Virus record (IMG/VR): IMGVR_UViG_3300002145_000105 | Location: 1 to 34,331 of that record | Direction: 5' to 3' (one strand) | DNA: 34,331 nucleotides | Source: a virus | Part shown: piece after piece, positions 25,526 through 32,281 of the stretch | Layout of the letters: every line of letters starts with the position of its first letter | Numbering within the stretch: position 1 is the stretch's first letter | The notes under the pieces: model-generated | What the model was told of the DNA's origin: nothing | The model's input: only the letters and a program-made list of their open reading frames with translations | The model's database searches: none | Position numbers and translations under genes: made by a program

Positions 25526-25720
25526 ATGAAACGCTGGCCTGCTTCTAAAGTCTGCCATTGTGACTGCGAGTGTCATGCAGAGCACTCTTGCAGTGACGTG
25601 GCGATGCAACTCACTTACAACCGCCAAGACGAGATTGTTGGAATCTGCAAAGAATGTTGGGAGTGCGCTCCTAGCGAAGAAGATGAATGCAAACGAAACC
25701 CATTACCTTCCGTTCAATAG
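25526..25720 (+). CDS. Small Cys-rich (zinc-binding-like) protein, 64 aa
   Basis: Starts 6 nt after the upstream stop. It has eight cysteines in 64 residues, arranged as CHCDCECH near the N-terminus and CKECWEC near residue 40, with two histidines, so it probably binds zinc. Such small zinc proteins are common in phage early regions, where some modulate host enzymes. No family recognised; no strong Shine-Dalgarno. Confidence 0.55.
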   Translation: MKRWPASKVCHCDCECHAEHSCSDVAMQLTYNRQDEIVGICKECWECAPSEEDECKRNPLPSVQ

Positions 25721-25886
25721 AACCCTCTTATACCAATGCAAACTCCCAGCCCTGAGTCATCACACCAGTCGGAAGAGTCTAGTGACTTGCCCAAAATGTC
25801 TCGAAGCACTCCATGCGCAATCTGCAAAGGACAGCCTTGGCGAACCAAAAACAAGATCTGTTGTGAAGACACCTCCTGCCCGATGA
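25683..25886 (+). CDS. Small zinc-ribbon-like protein, 67 aa
   Basis: ATG 25683 lies after GAAGAAG, overlapping the previous gene by 38 nt. The order of a THYLP start, a lone Cys (YQCKLP), HHTSRKS and VTCPKCLEAL resembles tiny phage and actinobacterial proteins with a Cys, His, CxxC zinc site. It overlaps the next candidate gene by 91 nt, so at least one of the two may be untranslated. Confidence 0.45.
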   Translation: MNANETHYLPFNRTLLYQCKLPALSHHTSRKSLVTCPKCLEALHAQSAKDSLGEPKTRSVVKTPPAR

Positions 25887-26053
25887 GTAAGGTCAAACTC
25901 TCACCGTTAGACTGGATGATGTTGAACGGTAAGATCAAAGCTCGCATTGCCAGGGTCTTCAACTTGTCTAGTCAGCTTCTCGAAGCCGCTAACGACGGGG
26001 ATTTGGACTTGTTCGAAGAACTTCATACCGCAATCATGGCCGAGGCCGATTAG
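25796..26053 (+). CDS. Small Cys-containing protein, 85 aa
   Basis: Read from ATG 25796 (MSRSTPCAICKG). ATG 25736 in the same frame would add 20 low-complexity residues. It has a CAIC pair and a CCEDTSC cluster, a possible zinc site, then a helical C-terminal half (LDWMMLNGKIKARIARVFNLSSQLLEAANDGDLDLFEELHTAIMAEAD). No family recognised. The stop is followed by the promoter region at 26066-26108. Confidence 0.55.
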   Translation: MSRSTPCAICKGQPWRTKNKICCEDTSCPMSKVKLSPLDWMMLNGKIKARIARVFNLSSQLLEAANDGDLDLFEELHTAIMAEAD

Positions 26054-26065
26054 GTTTACATAGGT

Positions 26066-26108
26066 TTTACACTAAAGTCCTTGCCCTTGCCTGCCCTTGT
26101 GTTATAAT
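26066..26108 (+). promoter_or_regulatory. Sigma70-like promoter with upstream TTTAC-N2-TAAA element
   Basis: TTTACACTAAA (26066-26076), -35 TTGCCC (26081-26086), 16-nt spacer, consensus TATAAT (26103-26108). The predicted transcription start falls at about 26115, which is the A of the ATG of the next gene, so the mRNA may be leaderless. Confidence 0.7.
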
Positions 26109-26114
26109 AAAGGC

Positions 26115-26378
26115 ATGAAAACCCGCAAACTGTTAGCATTTATAAAACGCTTGGATTTTGAAGCAAGCTCCTGGGATGGCAAGTCTAGCTATCGACTCGA
26201 ATTCACTTCAGAGCCTCTTCAGCTTTCAGGAGTAAATATCCTGCAAGACTTAGTAGAGAAGTTCAATGACACCAACAGCAGGCTCTCTTGTGATATCATC
26301 ATCCAAGTGTGTGAAATCCTGCAAGACCACCTGGAAACCAGCCTCAGTCTGGAAGGAGACGAATCATGTGTGAAGTAA
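26115..26378 (+). CDS. Hypothetical protein, 87 aa, possibly from a leaderless mRNA
   Basis: ATG 26115 follows the -10 box by 6 nt and has no Shine-Dalgarno; a longer frame back to 26097 would start inside the promoter. The protein is mixed alpha/beta with a basic N-terminus (MKTRKLLAFIKRLDF). No domain recognised. It overlaps the next gene by 13 nt. Confidence 0.62.
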   Translation: MKTRKLLAFIKRLDFEASSWDGKSSYRLEFTSEPLQLSGVNILQDLVEKFNDTNSRLSCDIIIQVCEILQDHLETSLSLEGDESCVK

Positions 26379-26695
26379 AACTGTTTGAGCTTCGTGACAG
26401 AGGAACCTTTATCGAAATTTACATGACGAAGATCCGTCCAGTAAGTCTGCGAGAACGGGGACTAATGCGTCGCGCCGGGTGGAGAGTTGAAGATCCCCTC
26501 TACACCATGACACGACTAGACCTTAGTGAAACCATGATGTCTGAGTATCAAGCCGATGTTGCCAACTCTCGCACTTTTGGCGTGGCCTTCAAATGGATTG
26601 TCAACAACTGGGATATGCTGACTTCCGGAGATCTTGTCTGTGTAGAGTATATCCTTGGGGAGAGAGCTGAACCTAAGCCCACGGAGTTGTTTTGA
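26366..26695 (+). CDS. Hypothetical protein, 109 aa
   Basis: ATG 26366 is preceded by AAGGAG, a good Shine-Dalgarno, and lies inside the end of the previous gene. The product is mixed alpha/beta with a basic first half (RPVSLRERGLMRRAGWRVE) and no Cys pairs or membrane segment. The segment LMRRAGWRVEDPLYTMTRLDL looks like a short beta-alpha unit. No family recognised. The stop TGA overlaps a TTG start (TTGA) for a tiny hydrophobic reading frame. Confidence 0.62.
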   Translation: MCEVKLFELRDRGTFIEIYMTKIRPVSLRERGLMRRAGWRVEDPLYTMTRLDLSETMMSEYQADVANSRTFGVAFKWIVNNWDMLTSGDLVCVEYILGERAEPKPTELF

Positions 26696-26766
26696 TTTTC
26701 CAAGCCGCCCTGATTGTTTTCACCATTTTAGCCGTCGCACTGTTCTTTTGGGAGCTTTGGAAGTGA
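26692..26766 (+). CDS. Single-span membrane microprotein, 24 aa
   Basis: A 24-codon frame starting TTG 26692, coupled to the upstream stop (TTGA) and to the downstream start (GTGA at 26763-26766). GGAG at 26683-26686 is a possible ribosome site. The peptide is one hydrophobic helix (FQAALIVFTILAVALFFW) ended by ELWK, ideal for a one-pass inner-membrane peptide. It fills a 67-nt space that would otherwise be a gap in a tightly overlapping operon. Confidence 0.5.
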   Translation: MIFQAALIVFTILAVALFFWELWK

Positions 26767-27011
26767 ACGCATCAGAAAAGCTGGCCCGGAGGATTTTAGA
26801 AGAGTGCCCTGACCTGACACATGTCACCTTCTACCCTAAGCGGAACTCTAAAAGCGACCTAGACTCATCATGGGAGGCTACGTTTTCAAGACTTCCTCTA
26901 CCAAGTTACGTCAAAATCAGCAGCGACTACTCTATCTCTGCTTGTTTGAAAGCAAAGACTCTCCTTTTCAGTAAGGTAGACTTAGCCCACTACAAAATCA
27001 AACCACAATGA
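26763..27011 (+). CDS. Hypothetical protein, 82 aa
   Basis: Read from GTG 26763, which overlaps the microprotein stop (GTGA) and has GGAG about 8 nt upstream. The longer frame back to 26655 runs antiparallel in sense to the better-supported neighbour genes and is not used. The product has a helical start (ASEKLARRILEECPDL) and beta-rich remainder with no recognised motif. It overlaps the next gene by ATGA-type spacing (27008). Confidence 0.58.
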   Translation: MNASEKLARRILEECPDLTHVTFYPKRNSKSDLDSSWEATFSRLPLPSYVKISSDYSISACLKAKTLLFSKVDLAHYKIKPQ

Positions 27012-27415
27012 AATTCCATCAAAAACTTGAACAGCGGATCAAAAAAGAGTTCCCTGACGTTGCCTCCGTTCGTTGTCTGCTAGGTGTCCAAAAGGACTCT
27101 CGTTTTGTCGACTACTATGACAAAAACTCCAATAAGCATACCATCCATTTTCATGTAGACGTCGACAAGGCGCTGAAAATGGAGAAGTGGTTCTACTTGA
27201 CAGGCTGGGACCATGTTGTGGAGTTTGATCCTAAAGAACTTGCCAAGATTGAAGGCGAGGACTACGTCACTGTGTCGGTGTCCCGTCTGCAAGAGCTAGT
27301 TGGAGAGCTTGAAAAGGCTAAAGAACTGCTTGCAACAGCTCTGATCATGTACCCAGGCTTGAAAGTCTACGAAGGCTGGTACAATGAATACGTCAATCGG
27401 GTGGCGAACAAATGA
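27008..27415 (+). CDS. Hypothetical protein, 135 aa
   Basis: ATG 27008 overlaps the previous stop. The first ~65 residues alternate strands and a helix with His-rich HTIHFHVDVDKAL; the C-terminal half is a helix (VSVSRLQELVGELEKAKELLATALIMYPG) typical of a dimer or scaffold coiled coil. I do not recognise a family. The stop overlaps the glycosyltransferase-like ATG (ATGATGA). Confidence 0.62.
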   Translation: MKFHQKLEQRIKKEFPDVASVRCLLGVQKDSRFVDYYDKNSNKHTIHFHVDVDKALKMEKWFYLTGWDHVVEFDPKELAKIEGEDYVTVSVSRLQELVGELEKAKELLATALIMYPGLKVYEGWYNEYVNRVANK

Positions 27416-28293
27416 TGAAAATCGCCCTTATCACCAAAGGTCACATCCCGCGCATCAAAGCGATGGACTGGATTCAGGACCTTGGACGTGAAATCATCAT
27501 CTTTGTCCACAACGACATCGATATTGTGAAACTCCGCCAAGTTTGGCCGAATCATACGTATGTCGCCCACCAAATCAATGAAGGAATCAGCTCTATTGCG
27601 CTGATTAGAGACTTTGTTGACGACTACATGGGCGATTGGTACATCACGGTTGATGATAACGTAGAAAAACTCACTGGACTTAGTCCTTTCAGCGACTGGG
27701 ACCCGAAAGAGTGGAACTTTGACTTCAGGGAGTTTGAGAAAGTACTCACTCCGGACGAAATCAATGAGTACCTTGACGAACTGTATGAACAATGCATCTA
27801 TTTTGGCAACACAATGGGTGGATTCACCGACATGCGAAACGGCTTTTTTCGCAAAACCAAGTGGAACTACTGGAACTACATCAAGACTCAGGTCGCCGTC
27901 GTCAAAGGTGGCATCCCTTGGTGTCAATGGAGACCAATAGTTTCTTCTGACCTCGTTAGGTCAGTTTCAGAAGTTGTTCAAAACGGATCCATTTGCATGA
28001 ATAAATGGGTCTGTACTCACAAAGCATTCTACCAGGAGGGTGGAATCGGCTCTTTGGCCGATCGCCTCCCCACGATGCTGCAAACTTATGATAGACTCCT
28101 TGAACTCTACCCTGACCTATTGAAGGTCAAACACTCCTCGACACATGGCAGACCAAAACTCTACTTCGCAAAGCAATCCTGGAACACAGTCAATCGTTGG
28201 CGTAAAGAAAAGGACTGGACAGATCGTACCATTCGACCATCAGAGAATTCATTCGGCGGTGCAAAAGGCTATTGGGACTCCACTCCCTTCTAA
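27412..28293 (+). CDS. Second GT-A-type glycosyltransferase-like protein
   Basis: A 293-residue protein with a GT-A-like N-terminal half: IALITKGHIPRIKAMDWI, the strand GREIIIFVH, then ALIRDFVDDYMGDWYITVDDN, where D81-D82-N83 stands in the DxD metal position after a hydrophobic strand. Later motifs (MGGFTDMRN, AVVKGGIPW, CTHKAFYQEGGIGSLADR) recall phage DNA-modification glycosyltransferases, but similarity to the 24734 gene is limited to general layout. It may add a second sugar or act on another base. Its last 149 nt are also the first part of the ribonucleotide reductase gene in another frame, an unusually long overlap. Confidence 0.6.
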   Translation: MMKIALITKGHIPRIKAMDWIQDLGREIIIFVHNDIDIVKLRQVWPNHTYVAHQINEGISSIALIRDFVDDYMGDWYITVDDNVEKLTGLSPFSDWDPKEWNFDFREFEKVLTPDEINEYLDELYEQCIYFGNTMGGFTDMRNGFFRKTKWNYWNYIKTQVAVVKGGIPWCQWRPIVSSDLVRSVSEVVQNGSICMNKWVCTHKAFYQEGGIGSLADRLPTMLQTYDRLLELYPDLLKVKHSSTHGRPKLYFAKQSWNTVNRWRKEKDWTDRTIRPSENSFGGAKGYWDSTPF

Positions 28294-30142
28294 CGTCTTA
28301 GTGTCCATGGTTGGCCACCTCAACACTGTTTTCAAAGGCCAAACTCCATCCGTTGAGGAGATCAGTGACGTCGTTGAACGTCTTCTTATCAAGTACAGTT
28401 ATCCTGACGCTGCAATTCGATTCGCCAAGTACCGAGAAAGTCGCTCCCGCCTGCACGAGGTTCGTCCGGATCCTTCAGCGCTTACCGATTACATCATTCA
28501 CTCTAAATACACTCGAGAAGGTGAAAACTGGATGGCCGCAGTTGGGCGAGTTGAAGGAATGCACATTCGCCGCTTTCCGCATTTCGAAGAGGAGATCCGC
28601 TCAGCTTTCAACTTTGTTAGAGAACGCCGAGTTCTTCCGTCGATGCGCTCCCTCCAGTTTGGAGGAGTGGCTATCGAAGTCAACCATGCGCGAATGTATA
28701 ACTGTTCTTTCGCCAACATCACAGACCGAAGCTTCTTCAGCAACTTGATGTTTCTTCTTCTATCGGGGTGCGGAGTGGGTTACTCGATTGTCAAAGCCCG
28801 AGGTCTGTTCTCCTACCCTGATAAGGCGGAAGTTCGCCACCATCAAGTTGAGGATACGATCGAAGGCTGGGCGGACGCTATCGATTTTCTTATGGACCCT
28901 CGCTACTACACCGAGTTCGACTACAGCCAGATCCGCCCAGAGGGATCGCCTCTAGTTGTCGGTGGTGGATTGGCTCCTGGCCACCTTCCGTTGAAAATCG
29001 CTATTGAGAAGATCCGGCCACTGCTGAAGGGGACTCTCACCGCATTTACGGTCCACCGAATCTGCTGCATCATTGCTGAGGCCGTTGTCGCTGGCGGAGT
29101 TCGACGAAGCTCGCTGATGTGTCTCTTCCGTGACGAAGAGACGAAGGTCTGCAAGGCTAACACTACGTGGTATAGGGATATGCCTGAACTCGCGATGGCG
29201 AACAACAGCTATGTTGTCTATCCTGGCGAAGAGGTGGATCGTGAACTCTTCGACCACATGAAGAACTATGGCGAACCTGGGGTCGTTCACATGGAACCGG
29301 GCTGGGGGACTAACCCTTGCGGTGAAATCGGTCTCCACCCTGATGATGGAACTTTCGCTTTCTGCAATCTTACCGAGATTGTTGGAGAACCTGATGAGGA
29401 CACCGTCTGGGCTGCCGCTTTCATTGGTACGCTCCAGGCGACTTACACCGATGTTGGCGTCCCGGTCAGTGACAAGTATCTTCTCGGCATCTCGGTAACC
29501 GGGATCTTGGACAACCCCGATATGAAGCTCTTCGGGTGGAAACCGTTGATTCATACGGTCAACAAAGAGTGGGCGGCAAAGTTTGGTATCGAACCTACGG
29601 AGCGACTCACTACCGTGAAGCCGTCGGGAACTGCAAGCCTTCTGGTCGGGTGCTCCAATGGCGCCCACCCTGCTTTCGCCAAGAGAACCATCCGTAGGAT
29701 TATCGCGAACGCCAACGAACCCGCCGCCATCGAATTCGCCGCCGCCAATCCTCATGCAGTGGAAACTCGGCCAAACGGTCGCATGGCTCTCCTCTTCCCG
29801 ATGTACTCGGAAGGTCTTACGAAAAAGGACCTTTCGGCTGTTCAGCACATGGACATCGTGAAGCGAATCGGCCAAGAGTGGGTGACTCATCCGCATAATG
29901 TTTCGGCCACTATCACTGTGCGGATGGATGAATGGGACGATGTCTACGAATGGGTGAAGGCGAATCGCCCACGAGGCATGAGCTTCTTGGCGGAGTTCCA
30001 CTCGTATGAGGGCGCTCCGTTTAGTGAGAATGATACGTTGTGGTATGAGTTGGTTTCTAAGTATCGTCCGGTGCGATACTCTGCCCATGCTACGGATCTT
30101 GGTTCGGCTTGCGAAGGAGGAAGCTGTGAAATTCTACATTAG
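28145..30142 (+). CDS. nrdJ: Class II (B12-dependent) ribonucleotide reductase
   Basis: A 665-residue adenosylcobalamin-dependent reductase making deoxyribonucleotides. Residues ~18-110 form an ATP-cone (VKKRTGQIVPFDHQRIHSAV to FAKYRESRSRLHE). Active-site cysteines are C187 (YNCSF), the radical Cys392 in NPCGEI and C407 (FAFCNLTEI). The C-terminal CEGGSC (C656, C661) is the redox-active tail used for re-reduction. GGVRRSS and KPSGTASLLVG are also family motifs. Class II enzymes are oxygen-independent and common in marine phages. There is no alternative start after ATG 28145 before the ATP-cone, so the 149-nt overlap with the upstream gene appears real. Base composition is more GC-rich than its neighbours, a hint of separate origin. 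Confidence 0.93.
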   Translation: MADQNSTSQSNPGTQSIVGVKKRTGQIVPFDHQRIHSAVQKAIGTPLPSNVLVSMVGHLNTVFKGQTPSVEEISDVVERLLIKYSYPDAAIRFAKYRESRSRLHEVRPDPSALTDYIIHSKYTREGENWMAAVGRVEGMHIRRFPHFEEEIRSAFNFVRERRVLPSMRSLQFGGVAIEVNHARMYNCSFANITDRSFFSNLMFLLLSGCGVGYSIVKARGLFSYPDKAEVRHHQVEDTIEGWADAIDFLMDPRYYTEFDYSQIRPEGSPLVVGGGLAPGHLPLKIAIEKIRPLLKGTLTAFTVHRICCIIAEAVVAGGVRRSSLMCLFRDEETKVCKANTTWYRDMPELAMANNSYVVYPGEEVDRELFDHMKNYGEPGVVHMEPGWGTNPCGEIGLHPDDGTFAFCNLTEIVGEPDEDTVWAAAFIGTLQATYTDVGVPVSDKYLLGISVTGILDNPDMKLFGWKPLIHTVNKEWAAKFGIEPTERLTTVKPSGTASLLVGCSNGAHPAFAKRTIRRIIANANEPAAIEFAAANPHAVETRPNGRMALLFPMYSEGLTKKDLSAVQHMDIVKRIGQEWVTHPHNVSATITVRMDEWDDVYEWVKANRPRGMSFLAEFHSYEGAPFSENDTLWYELVSKYRPVRYSAHATDLGSACEGGSCEILH

Positions 30143-30518
30143 TTGCGGAGTGGAGTATGTCGAGTGGGCGAAGGCTATTCGGATTCAACTCTTGGACAAA
30201 GGTTATGAGGTAATCAGCGATTGGATGCTGGATCCAAAGCTGGGCTACGGAGTGTCCACTGAAGAGGAGCTGGAAGGGAAAGCGCTCAAAGATATGCGGC
30301 AAGTTGCTGAGTGCGATGTCCTTGTTACTAACGGTTCTTCTGCTCATGGTGGGGCCCACGTCGAGCTCGGGCTGGCGTTAGCGTACGGTAGGCGGGTGCT
30401 GTTGGTGGGGGCCCCTAGCAACGTGTTCCACCGCCTTGTGCGGCCCTGTGGCTCGTTGCAGGCCGGGCTGGCGGGTTTGGCCCCTATGGGGGGCCCTGGC
30501 GAGCCTACGGGCCTGTAG
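30126..30518 (+). CDS. Nucleoside 2-deoxyribosyltransferase-like protein
   Basis: A 130-residue Rossmann-like protein. GTG 30126 has AAGGAGG at 30114-30120 and overlaps the reductase stop by 17 nt. Matching features of the deoxyribosyltransferase/DNPH1 group: MKFYISCGVEYVEWA, GYEVISDWM, AECDVLVTN and the catalytic-type Glu in GGAHVELGLALAYGRRVLLVG, then the NVFHR end. It could trim or exchange deoxyribonucleosides, or clear (modified or host) deoxynucleotides. The last ~25 residues (RPCGSLQAGLAGLAPMGGPGE) are encoded by GC-rich DNA containing GCCCCTATGGGG-type elements, so the original C-terminus may be extended or overwritten. Confidence 0.75.
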   Translation: MKFYISCGVEYVEWAKAIRIQLLDKGYEVISDWMLDPKLGYGVSTEEELEGKALKDMRQVAECDVLVTNGSSAHGGAHVELGLALAYGRRVLLVGAPSNVFHRLVRPCGSLQAGLAGLAPMGGPGEPTGL

Positions 30519-30825
30519 GACGGTTGGCACGGTAGTTGCAGCGTAAATGTTCCCGCCGTAGGGCCAGTTCAGGCGGAATGGGCTGGGCCCCACCCATACG
30601 GCAAGGTGTCGTCGTTTTAGTTTGTTAGTGTTTTGTTAGGGCCATTAGAAATCACACACTATGATCTGAAAGGGGGCGGCCTGGGGCGGGCGACAAGGAA
30701 CCGGCCCTACGGCGGGAACATATATTTTGCAAGTTTTGCCAGTTTAGGCTTGCAAACGTCGTCTACGGGGATGTAGGCGACACTTTTTTGACCGAACCGG
30801 TGGTTTTGGGTTTGAGTAGGAGTAA
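30519..30825. other. Intergenic DNA with a 19-bp inverted repeat
   Basis: A 307-nt gap. It holds a perfect inverted repeat (30547-30565 and 30703-30721) around 137 bp, GC-rich stretches, an AT-rich centre with TTGTTAG repeats near 30627-30641, and the start-proximal TAGGAG at 30817-30822. I see no reading frame with coding character inside and no convincing promoter. Confidence 0.6.
30547..30721. repeat. Perfect 19-bp inverted repeat enclosing 137 bp
   Basis: Left arm ATGTTCCCGCCGTAGGGCC (30547-30565) and right arm GGCCCTACGGCGGGAACAT (30703-30721) are exact reverse complements. This could be a small mobile-element remnant, an invertible segment, or a long-range hairpin in RNA. Confidence 0.85.
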
Positions 30826-31419
30826 ATGCGTAAAATGGATAGGATAACTTACTTGCGAGAGGTGGCGTCGCGTGATTCAGGGAAAGGGTCATACTTTGAA
30901 GAAGGGATCCAAGTTAGGCTGCGTCCCTTCGAGCGATGGGAGCTTCAAGAGTGGGAACTCACGACTGCTTGCAGCGGGTGCGGAGGAGGGCGTCCTTGCA
31001 GATCTTGCGCGTGGGGCAGCGGTCCTGTGCGAGTTCGGTGCGTCTTCTGGCCGGAGCTGAACGGATTCCAAACTCGGCGCGTCCGAGCTCTGCGGGAGCG
31101 TTCTGGGCGGACTCAAGAGTGGCTTTCTTATGAGCTCGGTGTGAACCGCAGTTTCGTGAGCCGATTGGAAACGAGTTCTAAGGCGGTTTCATCGTTCCTC
31201 GGAGGGCTTTTGCGCGAGGTTTTGGGTTGCGAATCAGTCTCTCCCATTTTCGTGTGGCGGTTTGACTCGTCAAATCTACGAAAAGCCCTCGAAAACGTGT
31301 CGAAACGACGATTTGCACATGAATCAGGCTTGTCTAGGAGTCAGTTGGACAAGATGCTGAGTGGACAGACAAAATACATCACACAAGAAACCTACGACAA
31401 CCTATATGAAAGAGAATAA
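30826..31419 (+). CDS. Regulator with Cys cluster and two helix-turn-helix units
   Basis: A 197-residue protein. Cysteines C49, C52, C58, C61 and C72 form a probable zinc site. Residues ~84-122 (VRALRERSGRTQEWLSYELG then VNRSFVSRLE) are a clear Xre/Cro-type HTH. A second, similar HTH spans ~150-185 (ALENVSKRRFAHESGLSRSQLDKMLSG). A role as phage transcription regulator is likely, perhaps of the palindromic sites found in the window. The start is uncertain: AGGAG at 30818-30822 is only 3 nt from ATG 30826 and 12 nt from ATG 30835. Composition is GC-richer than the tail module. It overlaps the nuclease gene by 14 nt. Confidence 0.75.
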   Translation: MRKMDRITYLREVASRDSGKGSYFEEGIQVRLRPFERWELQEWELTTACSGCGGGRPCRSCAWGSGPVRVRCVFWPELNGFQTRRVRALRERSGRTQEWLSYELGVNRSFVSRLETSSKAVSSFLGGLLREVLGCESVSPIFVWRFDSSNLRKALENVSKRRFAHESGLSRSQLDKMLSGQTKYITQETYDNLYERE

Positions 31420-31765
31420 GTTCCAAAGCCGCGTAAGTGACCTGATGTCAAGCTGCGGATTCTACACTTTGAACGTCCATGGACACATGATGCAAGCCTC
31501 CGGGTGGCCGGACCTCATGGGATTTCACCGACGAGGAGCCCTCCTTGCAGAACTCAAGGTGGGCCGATCACCGTTGAGGGCGTCGCAGAAGGTCGTAGCA
31601 GACAACCTAGAACAGAGAGGGTGGCGAACCGTCGTGTTCCGTCTTGTCAGCGAGAAAATCATGGAGTGCGAAGGAGCGAAATTTCATCTCGAGTCTTCAC
31701 CAGTGCAGTTCCTTGAGTGGGTCACTCCGTTCCTAAATAAAACGCAAAAAAGTATTGCACCCTAG
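31406..31765 (+). CDS. VRR-NUC-type (PD-D/ExK) nuclease
   Basis: A 119-residue nuclease. ATG 31406 is used because upstream in-frame sequence belongs to the regulator's frame overlap. The core has GWPDLMG (Pro35-Asp36), then LLAELKVG (Glu49, Lys51) and SQKVVADNLEQRGWRTVVFR, matching the VRR-NUC order of G-PD, ExK, then Q and W residues. Small VRR-NUC proteins in phages act in DNA repair, recombination or on branched DNA. Lies after a DNA-binding regulator; followed by a promoter (31755-31782) that overlaps its 3' end. Confidence 0.78.
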   Translation: MKENKFQSRVSDLMSSCGFYTLNVHGHMMQASGWPDLMGFHRRGALLAELKVGRSPLRASQKVVADNLEQRGWRTVVFRLVSEKIMECEGAKFHLESSPVQFLEWVTPFLNKTQKSIAP

Positions 31766-31782
31766 GCGGGCTGTAGTATAAT
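31755..31782 (+). promoter_or_regulatory. Sigma70-like promoter for the 31817 operon
   Basis: TTGCAC (31755-31760), 16-nt spacer, TATAAT (31777-31782). Spacing and hexamers are near consensus; the predicted start is near 31789. The A/C-rich leader (CTAACCAAAACC) has no Shine-Dalgarno before ATG 31817. Confidence 0.7.
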
Positions 31783-31816
31783 GGGGCAGTAAACCGCTAA
31801 CACCCTAACCAAAACC

Positions 31817-32281
31817 ATGCAACACATAACAGAAACTCCATTGATCAAGTCCGTTGTCCACGACAACTTCCGCTTTGACTTTTACGGCTACTGGCCGTGC
31901 AAGATCGTCCAAGACGAGGAGGGGAAGCTCTACTTGGAAACCAAGCACATGAACAAGGTCGCGTTCATCGACACAGAAACCGGCAAGAGGTGGTACAGTA
32001 CCGGAAGTCGCTATGCCGCATCTTGGGAGGCGGGAGTTGATGTCATGATCCCCATGCGCCGTCCCGTAATCGAGCCTTACACCAGGAAGATCGTTGACGT
32101 GAATGTCATCGAGCAAGACAACTTTGTTGAGATCATCGGTGGTGCCGGGTTTGCTTATGAGCACTCGCTGTACCAAAGCCAGTACGGTGAGATGTGGGTC
32201 GTGTTCCTCAACGGGGACGGCGATCAGGTGACACGGTCTGTTGAGCGTACGGATGGCCCCTTGCCCTGCAAACTGTCATGA
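31817..32281 (+). CDS. Hypothetical protein, 154 aa
   Basis: First gene after a strong promoter, without a Shine-Dalgarno. The product is beta-rich with many aromatics (NFRFDFYGYWPCKIV, FAYEHSLYQSQYGEMWVVFLNGDGD). No recognised motif. Codon use is more GC3-rich than in the tail genes, as in the rest of this right-hand region. It overlaps the next gene by ATGA. The beta-rich aromatic make-up could suit a host-interaction or anti-restriction protein, but nothing specific supports this. Confidence 0.65.
   Translation: MQHITETPLIKSVVHDNFRFDFYGYWPCKIVQDEEGKLYLETKHMNKVAFIDTETGKRWYSTGSRYAASWEAGVDVMIPMRRPVIEPYTRKIVDVNVIEQDNFVEIIGGAGFAYEHSLYQSQYGEMWVVFLNGDGDQVTRSVERTDGPLPCKLS

Noticed and set aside
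28952-30088. 378-aa minus-strand frame opposite the ribonucleotide reductase
   Set aside because: The plus strand encodes a reductase with all catalytic motifs; the antisense frame is a codon-bias shadow.
30788-30826. TTGACC at 30788-30793 as a -35 box for the regulator gene
   Set aside because: No acceptable -10 sequence lies 16-18 nt downstream (TTTGAG only).
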